A stretch of 64,000 nucleotides of DNA from the NCBI GenBank assembly GCA_034008185.1, contig CM067083.1, positions 121,721,337 to 121,785,336 of the forward strand, in the 5' to 3' direction. The notes under the pieces are model-generated. The model saw only the letters and a program-made list of their open reading frames with translations, was not told the origin of the DNA and searched no databases. Source of the stretch: Gorsachius magnificus. Lineage: Eukaryota > Chordata > Aves > Pelecaniformes > Ardeidae. Made by a program: the position numbers and the translations under genes. Positions 1 to 13,700 of this stretch are shown piece after piece (the stretch's first letter is position 1; each line of letters starts with the position of its first letter).

Positions 1-103
1 TCTGAGCTTTTCTCTATTCCCTTCTTTGACTTCACTCTCTCTGCAATTCTCTTCTGTTTAGTCTTAAAGGCCTTGACAGAAAATGTTTCTCACCTGAGCT
101 AAT

Positions 104-158
104 AAAATCATAGAATCACTTAGTCTGGAAAAGGCCCTTAAGATCATTGACTCCAAAT
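104..158 (-). mobile_element. CR1 LINE 3' tail fragment
   Basis: A short severely 5'-truncated CR1 copy read on the minus strand. It begins with the complement of the CR1 terminal 8-bp unit (atcatagaatca) followed by the conserved block resembling tctggaaaaggcc...aagatcatt...ctccaa. Only the last ~55 bp of the 3' UTR is left. Several mismatches to the usual tail suggest an older copy. It is non-coding. Confidence 0.75.
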
Positions 159-3100
159 ACTTAGATTTGTCTCAGAATTTTAGTTGCAAATACTGGTTAC
201 TCATAGCAATTACCATTTTCATTTACCTGTCTCTGTGTTACTGTTATCACTAAGGTTTGGGTGATTTCTTTTATCTCTTGAGGAACTTTTTCATGACCAC
301 CATTCATTTAAGTAAGAGGTCTTGCAAGAAAGCAAAGGTGTGGATAAGTGAAGAGGTATCTTATAGGTAGAGTTACTATAATTCTGTAATAACTTAATGG
401 GAAACTTCCCATTCCTACTGAGAGAGTTGGATCAGATAATTTTGCCTTCCTTCTACTGCCCCCGCGCTAATCCTGGTGGCTGATCCCTCCTTTTGTCATG
501 CTGCCATAGGTTTATGGAATCATCAGCCATGCCCAAAATACTTCTCTCTCCCACCTTCCAATAATCTTAGACATTGATAGGATTTCACACAAGCTTTTCC
601 AAGAGGTGTCTTCAAATGGTGCTGGATTTCAGGCATGCTGTGAAGGCTTTTTCCTGCCTTTCAGCGTGGAACATACTCAATCCGTCCTATTTTTACGATG
701 TGCTCTTGTCCCTTTCAAATCCTGCTGACGGATCTCAATGCGTGGCACAGCTCCCCTGAATGAGCCTGTTGTCTGTGGGGGAGAGACAATGGGCCTTATT
801 TAATGAGATTAGTTACAATAGGAAAAACAGCTAAAAGAAAAAAAAAAAAGGCAGTTGTAGCAATTGGACTGACTGTGAAACCATTCTTTTATGCAAGTTT
901 GGCACCAACCGTACCTTTTCCTGGACACTTGCCAACATCCTTCACAGTTTAGACTCAGTCGTTGATTTTTTTGTTACAATTTCCGCTTGACTTTACAGTT
1001 GCATGGCCTATGGTGTAATTCATTTCCGCTGTGAAAATGCTCCAGTATATTAACACTTCTGCCTGCTTGTAATATGATCAAAGGCAATGTATCTGCTTTA
1101 ATTTACTCTTAAAGGTGACTTTTATTTTTTTAAAATAATATAGATTTACTTCAAGCCGAGTCTCCATTGAAAAAGGGGACCTTGTTTTCAGCAGAGAACC
1201 AACAGCAATTCCACCTACAGAATATGTTCACATATGGGAGAGCAACCCCAAATACAGCTGTCGCACGTGACAGAAATATCCTGGTTCTCTCTTCAAGGAC
1301 GCAAGCACCTTCAGAAGGTGACTTCTGTGCTACTGCATCTAAACAGCTGTCTGTGCTACTGCTTGGATGGCTAAAGCAATATTTATAGGTAACGTGGTCT
1401 GGGGATTGGCATTGGGAGTGATGGCAGCTACCCTGTTTCCTTTTCCTCAGTTTTCTTGGAGAAGACAGGTTGCAGCTTTTTGGGCACTAAGAGAAGCCCG
1501 GTAGTCAAGTGCGTCCTCTTTGAAACGGGATATGGACAGACTCAGAACCACGAGCAATAATTGCTGGGCTCACTTGGTGTCTGAGGGTGACACATACTAA
1601 ATTCAGATAAAAACCCAAGCCAAACAAAGAATCTTCAAAGAATGCTATATATGAAAATTTGGAATTTTCACAGTGGCAGGGTGGAGGTTGGTTGTATATA
1701 TTTACTCATTAAAATAGGGTTTTTAATGATGTGACATCATGTTGTACTTTGGTTTCCACAGGACACAACCTGAAGTGTTTCTCAGGCCATATAATCACCT
1801 AAAATTTAATATCCAGATACAGCAACAAAATCTCATAGTGCTCCACCACATCATTTATTAATGGACTTTGCAGTGTCTTCTTCGTTCCTCCGATCTGCAT
1901 TCTGCCAGCATAAATCTATCAACAGGATTTAAACCTCAGCTCACATTTACAGAGGTAGCTAATAGCAAGACTTGGCTGTTATTCTCTACTACCACATCAA
2001 AAGCGCGCTACTAAACTCCTCATGAGGTTTTCCCCTGTCTCCATGCACTTTACAGACTGCCAGGTCTAGGCTGCTCAGCTCTGAGACCAAGAAGCTATGA
2101 AAGGTAGACAAGGATCTACAGTCTTCTAGGAGACGTGAGGGGCTGAATCATGCTGAGTTCAGACGAAACCACTGGATAATTGCTGTCTTATTACCGAGCT
2201 GTTTCCAAAAGCTCATAGATTGGCCAAATCTGGGAAGGTTTTCACATGAGCAGCATCCCTGACCTTGTTTTAGGTGATTCCTCAAGCAGGACTAATGGTG
2301 TCTTGACAATTCTTTCAGTTTGTTCTTTGGAATAGTAAGATCTTTTAGTAGAAACATTTCAAAAGTCTGCCCCCCCCAAAAAAACCCCACAAAAAACCCA
2401 AACCAAAAAACCCGAATGGCTGGATGTAAACTCTGGACTCTAGATAAATGGCTCAGCTTTGGAAAAGTTATAAACAAATAATGGTAGATTTTTATACTAG
2501 GAGGCAATCTGATACGATTCTCAGCTATGCCTATCCTAAAAAATTAAAAACTAATTATTTGATTCTTATTCACCCCCATTAAACAGTACCTCACTATAAA
2601 GTATTGGCACGATTTGAGTGGAGGGAAGAGTCAGAATGAGGTCTTACTCTACATAGGGGGGGAATCTGCCCCGAAACAGAGAGGTTATCTAAAGCTAAGT
2701 CCTTTGGTCAATTAAGTTGTTACAGACCTTGGTGTGTTGTTTTATTCTTGCTTTTATGGGTGACATCAAATTGTATGGTCTCTCTATGACTTGGCAACAG
2801 CACAGTTTAAACCCATGTATAAAGGCAAAATTCAGGCATGTTGTAACTGAGAATTCATTCTACAGAGAAAATGGCAATGTGAAGAATAATTCACAAAACG
2901 TAAAGCCCAGAAAGTGTCTATAATCCAGCTATGATAACTACTATCTGTGTTAAATAGGCTGCAGCTGATCCTCCAAGCCATATTGCTTTTACAGTGTTTG
3001 ACAGTAACTCTTAATGGATATATTAAAACATGGTATTTTCATTGACATTAATCAGTATTATAGTACTGAAGTTCAAAAGAGGGGCTAATAGTCAAGATTA

Positions 3101-6100
3101 CTAATTTGATACTAAACAAGTAGAAGGACTCACAGTGCCTATTAGGCATCCACAGTATACATCACAACTCCCTCTGTTCATTCACTTCATGTAAAATTGA
3201 TTTCTGTCTGTCCCTGATGGTCCACAGGCCAAATCCTTAACTCTCTCTTGAATGCAGGTGAAGTAATAAAACCTGAAAAAATAGCAGGTGCCATGGTACA
3301 CAGTTTAAATATAATATGTTATTCACTTGCTGAGACTCTTCTAAAACCAAGGTATAAAACATATTCATGGCCAATATTGCTGGTAGATCTCCTCACTTCA
3401 GCAGCCAAGTGAGAGTCACCTATAATGTAGACATAGAAGTTAGCCAGAAGTCTGGGATGGCAGCAAATTTGTGGATTGAACCTAAATCTCAGTAAGCCAT
3501 ATTTACATACCGTAAACTACAGGTTGAAATGTGCTGCAGTGGATAAAAGTGTCCTGTTACCATGACTAGATCTGGTCTGATGATGGATAGTAATAGTGTG
3601 TAATGGTGGAGGGGATAAGGTAGGATGAGTGGGATCTAAATATTAAAGAAGGAATTGAGACTTAGGTCAAGGACACAAAATCTACATTGCTTAAGATTTA
3701 TGTTAAGGGCTGAAATGACTTCAAGAAATAATCTAGGGGACTTCTAAGGAAGAACGATTCACAAGAGTTTGCTGTGAAGCATATATAATCAAACTCAGGA
3801 CTGGAAAGGACAAACATTTCCCTTATATTGTGTGTGAAATACTATAATATATTTTGGCAAGGTTTCTAGAACCCTAAATCTCAAAACTTCTTCGCTCAAA
3901 AAGTGTGCTCCTAAAAGACCTTCAGAATCAGACTCACCAGGTTCCTGCATTAAAGAACAGTCACAGAGGCATCAACAGTTAATATGCCACTTAATGCAGT
4001 TTGGCTAGTGTATATAAATAAGTAGTCCATTGTTATTCATCAAAGCAAAGATGATAGAACTGAATTTCCTACTGGGAATGGTTCTTGGTCTTTGTTAAGC
4101 CAAGTTGCACATGGAAATCTTTGGAAGAGTTCTAGGTGTTCCATGGCAGACCCAAACCAGACATGGCTTGGTCCTATAGACAATTGAATTCCATAGCACA
4201 GAACTTACTCTGATATCGTCTAGCATATTAGTAAAGTTGTAGTCTTGGAGAACTAGTAGGTGTCATCCACAAACTGCTCATCTGCAAGATAACTGTATGG
4301 CTGCAGAGCAGGTGGGACATGGAGCATAAAAAACACTTATCTGTATTTCTGTGCAGTCACAGTGTAAATATGAAAAGGGGGAGTTAATATGATAGTGCCA
4401 TAAAGGCATTAATTCTGCATAATAAACTTGTTCCATTGCATTGTTATTTTTATTTAATATCTCCCTTTATTGTTTATTGCAATTTTTGTTGGCAGCTTTA
4501 GAAAGCACCCATCAAAGAAGAGTTTGCGTTACAGAAAGAGCCACTCTTGTCTTTGATGCAAATAGACTTGCACACAGAAAGTGGAAGGTTTGATCGTGCA
4601 TCATCATGAGAAATGTACGTTTCTCAGCTTGCCCCTGAAATCTCACTTAGCTCCAGGGGTCGCAATTTTGGCTTGCTTCAGGGAGATGGGGAGACATTTA
4701 TTTTTCCCACTGCTGTTAAGCATCTGCCTACGGTCAGGCAAAAGGGAAGAGCATGAATTTACGCTTCCGGTTCATTTCAACAGAAATAATCAAACTGTCA
4801 CCAAGTAATGAAAATGGAGGAATTCTGAGCAGGGCTATTTGTTCTCATCAAACCTCGTCTCTTTATTCAATTGGTAAAGGAAGAACTGATAAAAGAAGAA
4901 GAGCATTCTTTGAGAGTATATGAAGGTATATGAGTGAATACCAATATAAACTGCATTTAGAAATCAAATCTGTGGCTACATCAGAAAAGTACACCACGTT
5001 TGATTTGTGGTGCCTGTTTTCCTCTATCTTGTACTTGGCAATTACCTTAATGTATTTTCACCTACATTCTGTTAATAATTATAACTTAAATAATGCTTTC
5101 CATAACGTTATTGAGGCCCTAGCACAGTTCTCCTCATCTTCCATTTATCATTTTTATATATTAACACAGAAAGCTATTTCTTTAGTCATTTGCCAATTGT
5201 GTTTACAACTGAATTTGGACCTCTGTGAATTTTTTGCTAACATCTTATTTATTTTTTTTTTTTCCATACTTTTAGGTACAAGGTAACCCAGCTTTCAGTT
5301 TGGTTATCAGACCCTACCTCATGTTCCTAATACATTAAACCTGGGTTTTCACTGTCCTTGACTTCACTCAATTCCTTAAGTCATTTACTGTCTTTCTAAT
5401 TGCCAGTCTGTAGTTATTTTCAATTTTCCATTTATTGAATACTTATTTTAACACCTCAGCACATATTTTACTACATGGCCATTTGCTGACCCTGATTTTG
5501 GCTGAAGTAATGGAAGACCCAAAAGCTACACACCTGTATAAACGTACACAAGATTGCTCTCTACACAAGATTTTTTAAATCTCAATAATTATCTGAATTA
5601 GATGATGAGCTTTCCATCTGTGATTTTTTTCACTGGACCTTGGTAACACATTTTTCGTGAGTTCTGAACACATTCCGTCTCATTTCATACCTAGATTTTA
5701 AGAGAAAGCTGAGACATTTTTTTCTTGTCATGCTGAGTCACTGGAGGGAAAGCTGAGAACTTCTGCAAAAGCATGTGCCTTCCTGAAAACCACATGATTT
5801 TGGTATAAAGACTGTTCATGGACTAAAGCAAGTAAGAACGAAAGTCTTTTCAATGGGATCTGAGTGAAACCCTGAGTGTTTCCTCTTTTTCCCAGGCCTA
5901 AACCCTCACATTTTAATTCCAAATCCCTACTCCTCAGCTTTACCTATACCATTAATTGCTTCTCAGATTCCTTTCCTTTAGAAGGTTTCATGTTTTCTGT
6001 TCCTTGAAAAAAAGCACATTTTCAAATTTATTTGTTCAGAGGCTGCAAAACAAAACAAGAGAAGATACTGTAAAAAAAAAACCAAACAAACCAAACCAAA

Positions 6101-7918
6101 ACAGAATCTTTACATTGTAGAGTTAGACATTGCAAAGTTATGCATTTTTTTTCCAGTAAAACTGTCTGAGTTTTAGAGTGCTAAAATGCTGAATCTTCCA
6201 TTTTTGTGAAGAATGAAAAATATTTTGAAGCTAAAGCAGGACAGTGGCAGTCATGTGAGCTGCCAGTGTCATGAGCCTGTGCCTGAAAACCCATTATGGA
6301 AATCAGTCCCAATAAATTATTTGCTTTGACTTTTCCCATCTCATACAAAGTAACTGTTCATTGTCCAACTAATAAAAGAGAGAGATTTAGAAAGCCCTTA
6401 ATAACCAGTAATTAGCTTTCTATTTCCTGTTATAAAAATTGAACACACTCAAGAACTGAGTCATTTTCAAGGAAGGAATTGTCATTTCTGTCATGGATCC
6501 TCCCACAAAGTTGTGCTTAATTTTAGCATCCAGATTCTAACTGATGGCCAGGATTGGCATCATCATGGAAATGAAGAGGATGTAGGAAATGGGAGAAGGA
6601 AACAAAAATGCTTCCAGTTTTGTTTGGAATTATGAGTTCCACACAGACCAAAAAAAAAAAAAGAAATAAAAAAAAAAACCTAAGTAAAATGTGGAAGCAA
6701 GATAATTCCTCCAAGAGGTAGCTGTCCTCCCTCAACATTGGCAGGCAAGCAAATCATTAATAACAACAACAAGGGAGCATTCACTGTTGTACAGCAATGT
6801 AGCTTAGCGGCTCTGTGCTGTGTGGAGAGAGAGACTAATGTTGAAAAAAGCACAAACCACTTCTAATATTTCCTTCCTCCATACTAGAAACCATCTGAAA
6901 TTAATGAGTCTTATTAATGTAAATTGCACCACACTGTCAGACATAAATATCCCAATACCAAAGGGGCCCATTACCATTAACATCAGAAATGATCAACAAA
7001 TAAAACTGTTAATGCCACAATATTTACTGGACAAATTGACTACACTCCAAGATAGGGTTATGATCGTGTCTTGCTGTTCGATTTCATTTCCCTGCAAGAT
7101 GCACTAATGCATGTTGTAATGTGCAGCTGTGGCCACTTTCCATAAAAAAAAAATCTATTTTCTGTTGGGAGGGTAGAGCTCAGCTAATCACTATTATTTT
7201 CTCCCCCTTGTGAAAATTGAGCATTTTGGTCTCTCCTCAAAACTGATAGAGGAAAATCTTAGATTTTTATTAGAAAGGATAGAAACAAGCTTGAAGATTG
7301 GTTCTCAAGAGGAGAAAAAAAAGAAAACAAAACAAACCACCAGACTAATGATTTAAGTCAATCACAAACAGATGTTCTCCTAGAGAGCTAATAAATTTTT
7401 TCTGATTTTTTTTTCCCCATCAGAAATGCAAAACACAGCAGCCTTTGAGTAAAATATCAGATTTTTCTTCTGACATTTTCTCAAACTTTGAATTTTTAAA
7501 AGACAAAAGATTTGCAACAAGAAAGCACCAGTTTATCACCAGTAAAAAATACAGAAATATTTTTTTCAAATAGAACATGAATGAATAAATGAAAATTAAA
7601 TAGCTCATACAAATGTGTTCCAATTTCTATGAAAATAATAAAGGCACCAACTTCAAATTTTAAAAGTTTTGCGTAACTTTTTCTCTGCTTTCCAAACAGC
7701 TGAATTTGAGTATTTAGAGTTTACTTGAAAAGTTGAAGATATAATTCTATCTAACAAGAATTTCATGTAAGAGTAGGGTTTGTTTCTTGTACTGCACTTA
7801 GTTATGTGGGATTCTGGTTTATGTCTGAAGACTTTAAGCTCTTCTGCTTTTAATATGTTAATGGAGTTCTCAGAAGTAACACTGTAATCTGCATGAGCTG
7901 TTATAGAGGTGATATGGT
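159..7918. other. Unique non-coding stretch
   Basis: No recognisable gene. Open frames here are at most about 118 codons (4930-5286 on plus) and match no domain I know. The stretch holds short A or T runs, a C/A-rich low-complexity tract near 2371-2412 and AT-rich unique DNA. Around 4431-4570 there is a TTTATT/ATTGCA-rich segment of the kind often seen in conserved non-coding elements, but conservation cannot be judged from one sequence. Confidence 0.6.
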
Positions 7919-7980
7919 AGAATCATAGAATGTTTTGGACTGGAAGGGACCCCTAGAGGTCATTTAGTCCAACCCCCAAA
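7919..7980 (-). mobile_element. CR1 LINE 3' tail fragment
   Basis: The terminal ~60 bp of a CR1 in minus orientation. It has the complement of ATTCTATGATTCT, then tggactggaagggacc, ctagaggtcat and tagtccaaccccc, a near-consensus CR1 3' end. The close match suggests a relatively young, extremely 5'-truncated insertion. No target duplication is visible, as is usual for CR1. Confidence 0.88.
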
Positions 7981-8230
7981 TCAAAGAAATCAAAGACCAA
8001 AGAGAAAAAAATAATTTGTGCATTCTAGTTTATCCTTTTCAGGGGGGTTATTTTGAACAATGATTCCTATTTAAACAATGCAGTCCTCTGACACTTCCTG
8101 AAGTTGGGCCACTGAGCATAAAGCAAGGCAAATGGCACTTGTTCCACTTTATTGGTAAATTTAAGTAGTTTTCCATAGGAGGTCGTGGCTGACATGCATC
8201 AGAGTTTACTGCTCTAACTACGACACAGCA

Positions 8231-8269
8231 CCTTGTAGGGAAACCAAGGCTGTGGATTCCCCTACAAGG
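8231..8269. repeat. Short inverted repeat (hairpin)
   Basis: Arm ccttgtagggaa faces ttcccctacaagg. The arms are complementary over 12 bp apart from one extra C, with a loop of about 14 nt. It is too short for a typical miRNA precursor. It may be chance or the remains of a palindromic repeat. Confidence 0.5.
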
Positions 8270-8280
8270 CAGAGCTTAGT

Positions 8281-8400
8281 GCACCTAAGCAGTTTGGTAA
8301 GGAGCACTGATCTACCCAAATTTTGGCTTTAGACACTTAATTCCCATTGACTTTGATGGGGCTTCGGATGTTCTAAACTCCTTTTGCAAACCCCAAGTCT
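8281..8400. repeat. Possible ancient amniote repeat
   Basis: It contains cccattgactttgatggg (8343-8360), a near-palindrome resembling the cccattgacttcaatggg motif of old dispersed repeats in reptile and bird genomes. The flanks are degenerate, so family and strand are uncertain. A related word, gaagtcaatgaag, occurs near 9570. Confidence 0.35.
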
Positions 8401-9924
8401 GTGGATGTTTTAATTTGACCATTGAAATGCCAGACAATTCTAGCCAAGGGCTCCCTTAATAGTTGGTAGAGGAGGATGTGCACCTCCAGAAGGCAATTTG
8501 TCCCATCTGAAGAAAGATATTTAAGAGATGTGGGATAAATCTTCCTCTGAGAATATTTGTCTCTCTCCTTTCACTGTAAGCAGCTGTTGAGTTAATAGTA
8601 CATGCCTAAATTTTAGATTAAGTGAAATTAATCCTAAATGTAATATTACTATTGCAGCATCACTATGGACCCCAAATCTTTGACCTCCTAAATATTTTTA
8701 AGAAAAAAATCCAGCCAAAAAACCCCCCAAGGTCCACTCCTGTACAGCAGCCAAGCAGAAAGGTTTTCTGATCTTCATGTCAGTATACACTTTTTGTGTT
8801 CATTATAAATTCAAGAACCTTTAATTTTCAACAAGAGATACCTGAGTAAAGGATAAATAGATACCATAGAGGTACACTGGACTTTCTTCAGTCTCACAGA
8901 CTGCATATTGAAACTGAGTCAGGGACAAATCTGGGACTCACACTACCTGCCACAGCAGTGCTTATGTCCATACAGCCATTCCCAATCACCCTCAAACCCA
9001 AACTACCAGCTGGGGAGTGCTCTGATGTTGTTGCCCAAATCATTCTCGTGAGTTTTTTGCGAAAATATTGCTAGGCACGATCCAGTGGCTATGCTAGCAA
9101 TTTAATGGTAGGAACTACATTGTGCCACTGACCTGTTGTTCCAGGTTTACCAGTTCAAAGGCAGCTGTGGAGTCTAAAGCAGCATCAAACGACTCATCTG
9201 TAGCAGCGGAATCAAGGAAGCCTTGACACAGTTATTAACACGGTGATCCACAGCCAGATGTGAAAGGATTGCTTGACAGAACCTTGCCAGCACAACAAAG
9301 TGTTCCCAGGCATCATCCTACCCGTGTTTGGTTGCACACTACAAATATTGCCTTTTCCAGCCTATGGGCCTTACTGCAGTTCGTACTACTAAAAATAATT
9401 GTATTTTTCTGGTGTCTTATCCACCTCATTTTAAACATCTTAGTCACTCCACTTGTGTGCCTGCTGTATGGTGTAATTACTGAAGGTCACAGCAAAAGCC
9501 TGAAGCAGAAGAAGCGGCAAACTCAACTGGTGGGGCCCGCAGTTGACATCAGTTGACCTACTTCTCTTGAAGTCAATGAAGCCAGCAAAGGTTGAGGGTT
9601 TCTCTCATTTCTCCTAATTATTTCTGCTTTAATCACAACTCTATCCTTCTTTATGGACCACCACAGTTGGGAGCTGCACAAAGAATAATATCATCCCCAA
9701 ACAATGATTGTAATAAAATAGTTGGTACCTCCTCTGCTGGTTTATAAGAAGACTTTATACTGACACTGCATTACCTCAATTTGGCACGGCTTGGTGGTAG
9801 GCAGGCATGAAATGCTGCACACTGTCCTGAATTTAGCCAGCATAGTGAAAGTACTGGCTTTCTTCAGATCATCCAGATCAGCCAGTCAATCTCGATAGCA
9901 TGAAAGAGTACTAGTGCACAAGGC
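8401..9924. other. Unique non-coding stretch
   Basis: No gene recognised. The 98-codon frame at 9260-9556 has a hydrophobic central segment but no family I recognise, no supporting splice context and no neighbour that would make it a gene. I treat it as a chance frame. Confidence 0.5.
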
Positions 9925-10050
9925 AGATAATTCAGGTATGGAATTTCATGACAACAGATGCCATTGAGGCCAAACCCATAAGCACCTTCAAAAAGCAGCT
10001 AGAAAAACTGATGAAAGAAAAGTTAATTTAGACTTATGAAAAATAAAGAC
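9925..10050 (+). mobile_element. Old CR1-like relic
   Basis: A degenerate plus-strand segment. The order tggaatttcatgac..., gatgccattgaggcc, cataagcaccttcaaaa and ctagaaaaactgatga matches the end of CR1 ORF2 and start of the 3' UTR in older amniote CR1 families (the region specifying roughly E-A-K...FK...L). Stops and substitutions show it is dead. The assignment rests on recognising the order of these blocks. Confidence 0.6.
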
Positions 10051-10430
10051 ACGGGTTGAACTTTGGGCTTGTAAAGTCTTTAAGACTTATCTTCCTGGAA
10101 GATGGGAGGATATACTCAGGAAATAAATAGAATTTTTTTTTTCCTGTTTTGTAATCTTCACCTGAGGATCCATCAATGGATATTTAGCTCTAATTCAATT
10201 ATGATCATTCTTAGTAAAGCACTTTTTACCCTTAATACTAAGAGTGCTGTCTCTGCTTTCTGGCTGGCTTCCATATCTTCAGTTCAACAAGCTCTTTCTG
10301 TATTTGGTTTGGTTTGTTTGGTTTTTTTGCTTTTATGCTTTTTTCCCCCCAGACATCCCCATAATCCCCTCATCTTAACTTTTGTTAGATTCTGTTTTCT
10401 AGTAAGAAACTATATATGGAACGCCATGTA

Positions 10431-10471
10431 TATGCACACATATATATACGTGTATGTGTGTGAGTGTGCAT
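10431..10471. repeat. TA/TG simple repeat
   Basis: Imperfect alternating purine-pyrimidine tract (cacacatatatatacgtg followed by tgtgtgtgagtgtgc) immediately beside the CR1 tail at 10482. It may be a decayed microsatellite. Confidence 0.7.
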
Positions 10472-10481
10472 ACTTACATGC

Positions 10482-10700
10482 ATAGAACCATAGAATCATT
10501 TAGGTTGGAAAAAAACCTTTAAGATCATCAAGTCCTATCATTAACCCATCACTGCCAAGTCCACCACTAAGCCATGTCGCTAAGCATTGCATCTACATGT
10601 CTTCTAAATACCTCCAGGGATGGTGACTCAACCACTTGGCAGCCTATTCCAATGCTTGACAACCTTTTTGGTGAGGAAATTTCAGTGAAGAAATTAATTC
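10482..10700 (-). mobile_element. CR1 LINE 3' fragment
   Basis: Minus-strand CR1 3' end. The complement of the 8-bp tail repeat is followed by the block taggttggaaaaaaacc...aagatcatcaagtcc and the downstream ccaagtccaccactaagcc, tacctccagggatggtgac and cctattccaatgcttgac blocks typical of a common avian CR1 subfamily. Truncated about 200 bp from the 3' end. Confidence 0.9.
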
Positions 10701-13700
10701 TTTGCAATTAAGCTTGGTGATAATTGTTTTTGTGCATTAGTCATAATCACTTTTTAAGCAGCAAAGCCTATTATTGCTGTAGTGTGCATTTCAGATGCCC
10801 TGCAGATTTGAGTAATTTTGGGTAATGCAGCTGTGTGTGGTAAAAAGACTTTAAAATGCCTATAAAATTTTGCCTCATGACACGTTCAGCAAGAGAATCT
10901 GTGGCACCATGTAGCAGTTTCAGTACTTTTATTAAATACTGGATGCCATCACATTATGCAGTTTTTAAACAAGACCCATTTTTAGAGACAGAGGTTAGAA
11001 CGTCTGGAGTCTGGGCTGAGAGCTCATGTTTTCTGCCCAGCTAATCCTGTCTGTTCGCTTTACTTTTTTCTTAGGTTTTGGATGTGTAAGGTTGGCTCAT
11101 CCTCCCTCAAATGCCTTGTGTGATGCTGAATAACAAGTGTTAAGGTTGCACAAATACCACAGCACTGCACAATGAACCGCTAGAAGGAATATTTGCAAAA
11201 ATATTTCAATTATCTTACAAATATACGTCACTGCAAAATTAGAGAGAGACCTGTCCCACTGGAGCCTAGGGTCTCGCTTTCTGTCATGAGACAGAGTTAA
11301 AGCATTCAATTTTCTTTCGTCTCATCCCATTTAGGTGTCTAATTATTTGCCTGTCTCTCAGCTATGCACTCAAGGGTGCTTTCACAGTCAATAAAAAGAG
11401 ATCCTTTGAGACAGTGACTTGTGTCTTCCTAACATAGGTATCTACGGTGCGACAGGTAAAGAGTTCTCAGGAGGTACTAGTTTCTATCTACTGGTACGAA
11501 AAACGTCAAACCTGAAAACACTAGGTCTAGGCATCCAATATTTAGCTGTCTAAGGTGAAAAGGAGACGAATTCCACCATTTTCAATCCTAATCTGAGTCG
11601 GCTGCACCAAGACAGTTATATCACAGCTGTTCTGACCTGTCACACTTCTATTTCCCCCAAAAAGAGCTTTGAAGTAGGTTGGAAAACTGACCAATATTCA
11701 ATTTCTTCACATGCTATTCCTGAAGAAGCCAAAAGGGCTAAAGGGCGCAGGCAACCGCTTTTGTAGCGGTATTCAGAGCTGTCGTTTAATACACTTTTAG
11801 CATGTGTTTTGGTTTTTTTTTTTCAGTTTTCATCCAGGGCTTCAGTAACAGGGTTATACAGCTCCTAGATCAACACTGAGTAACATCGCACCAGTTCAAG
11901 GACTGAACCGAGAGATTTTGCAGTTGTCTGCACAAAAGCAATATAAGCCTTCCCTCATTCAGCTAATCACGAGGAAAACACTTTTCACATCCTGATCTTT
12001 TGTGCAAAAACCCTAGAGGCAAATGCTGTTGTTTCTGTTGCTAAAATGTCTGTTGGCTAAAAAAACCAAATTAAGATCGTGATCTGCCCACACAATGTCT
12101 CTAAGGAAAAACTGGGTGCATTGCTTGGTGTGATTTTCTCCGTCACTTTGAATTGCCATGATGCAAAACACCACGCTGCAGCTGTGAGCGTGCGTCACTT
12201 TTATGCAATCAAAGTAACTTCCCTTCTGTTTCCTCCCTATTTGCAACTCATGGCCAAGACAAGTGCATGATATAAAGGCAGGATTTGCAATAGCGAGAGT
12301 TTCAAGTGATTTAGAAGTGATTAAGATGGGATGAGCGCATGGTTCTTATTAAATCTCTTACCCCTTGATGAAGACAAGAGATGGCTAACACAAGCATGCT
12401 GTGATCGTATCAGATGTCACGAGGCCTGTGCCTTTAGAGATCACTCAACATTATGTCCTAAATAAACCCACAGGCACAATTATTGAAAAGATATTTGTTG
12501 CAATCACACTTATTTAGTTTCAGTTAAGCCAGTATAGAAACAACTTGTGCAACTGTAATGTTCATAAGCCACTTCCACTTTCTTCTTCAGACCGCATTCC
12601 CTTTGAATATCCCTCTCCACCCCTCAACCCCCAATCAGAAGGGCTCTCTTTTCTGAAGAGCCACTCTTCCGTTGCACCTCTGCAACCACTTGGGAGGACA
12701 TAGCCCCCAGTATCAGAAAAACTCTTAACTTCCTTCTTTCCTGAGAGTTCATAGTGCCTTGGTGGTTTCTGCAAAAGGGTAAAAACCGACACAACACCTG
12801 CCCCTCCCAAATTAAGACCAATTTTCCCTAAAAGAAATAGTCAGGTTTCAAGAGAGACACATCTTGTCATTAGTTTTCATGAATCATTTGATAAAAAGCA
12901 GGCAAGTTTCCACTGGAAAACTCCTTGGTTTCTTGCCAGTTGACTTGGCTGTCCTCGATCATTTTCTCCTCAATAACATCCATGGCAGGTGTAGAGGAAT
13001 CTCCCTAAGCTGTCTAACTCCAAACTCCAAATGTAATAAGCCCAAGAAGAAGAAATCCTGGGGAACAAATCTGTCTGTTTGGGGGTTTTTTTCCCCTATA
13101 ATATCTCTCATTTTTTCTTTCCTTTCTTTCTAAAATTTAATCTTTTTTAATTGACTTGCTTTCAGAACAGATAAGCTAATTTCCAGCCAGCTCCACTAAC
13201 TGTTATTTTAAGAACAAGCATGTCAAAATGATTCTAATTTCTAGTTTTTAAGTATTTTTTTAACATTTTCTAAACTATTCATTTTCGTTTTGACTATTTC
13301 AGGTTTGTGTTAGAAAGGTAGATAGAGAGATAGTTAGTATATGTACACGCTGTGGTTCACAAGTTGATTTAAATCAGGACACTAGACTTTTTCATCCTGG
13401 GAAATTACAAGACCAGATTCTTGAATAATTAAAAAAACCCTTTTTTAGAATTTTCACAGGTGAGTAAAGTGTTAAAAATAATCTTTTCCTTGCTTTGATG
13501 AATCTACACTCTCCAGTGAAACAGATCACATGAAAAAATTCCCATTCACCACCCCTTTCTGCTTTACCCTAATTTAGATCCCCTGGAGTTTTATGAAAGT
13601 GTAAAAATCACTGACTACAAGCTCTGATTATTCTTGCTCTCAACATATCCTTTCCCTTTTCTGGGTCAGTGCTGTTCCTGATCCTAAGATCTCTGAAACA

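Noticed and set aside
4930..5286. 118-codon frame with apparent membrane segments
   Set aside because: Hydrophobic residues follow from T-rich DNA; no family match and no gene context.
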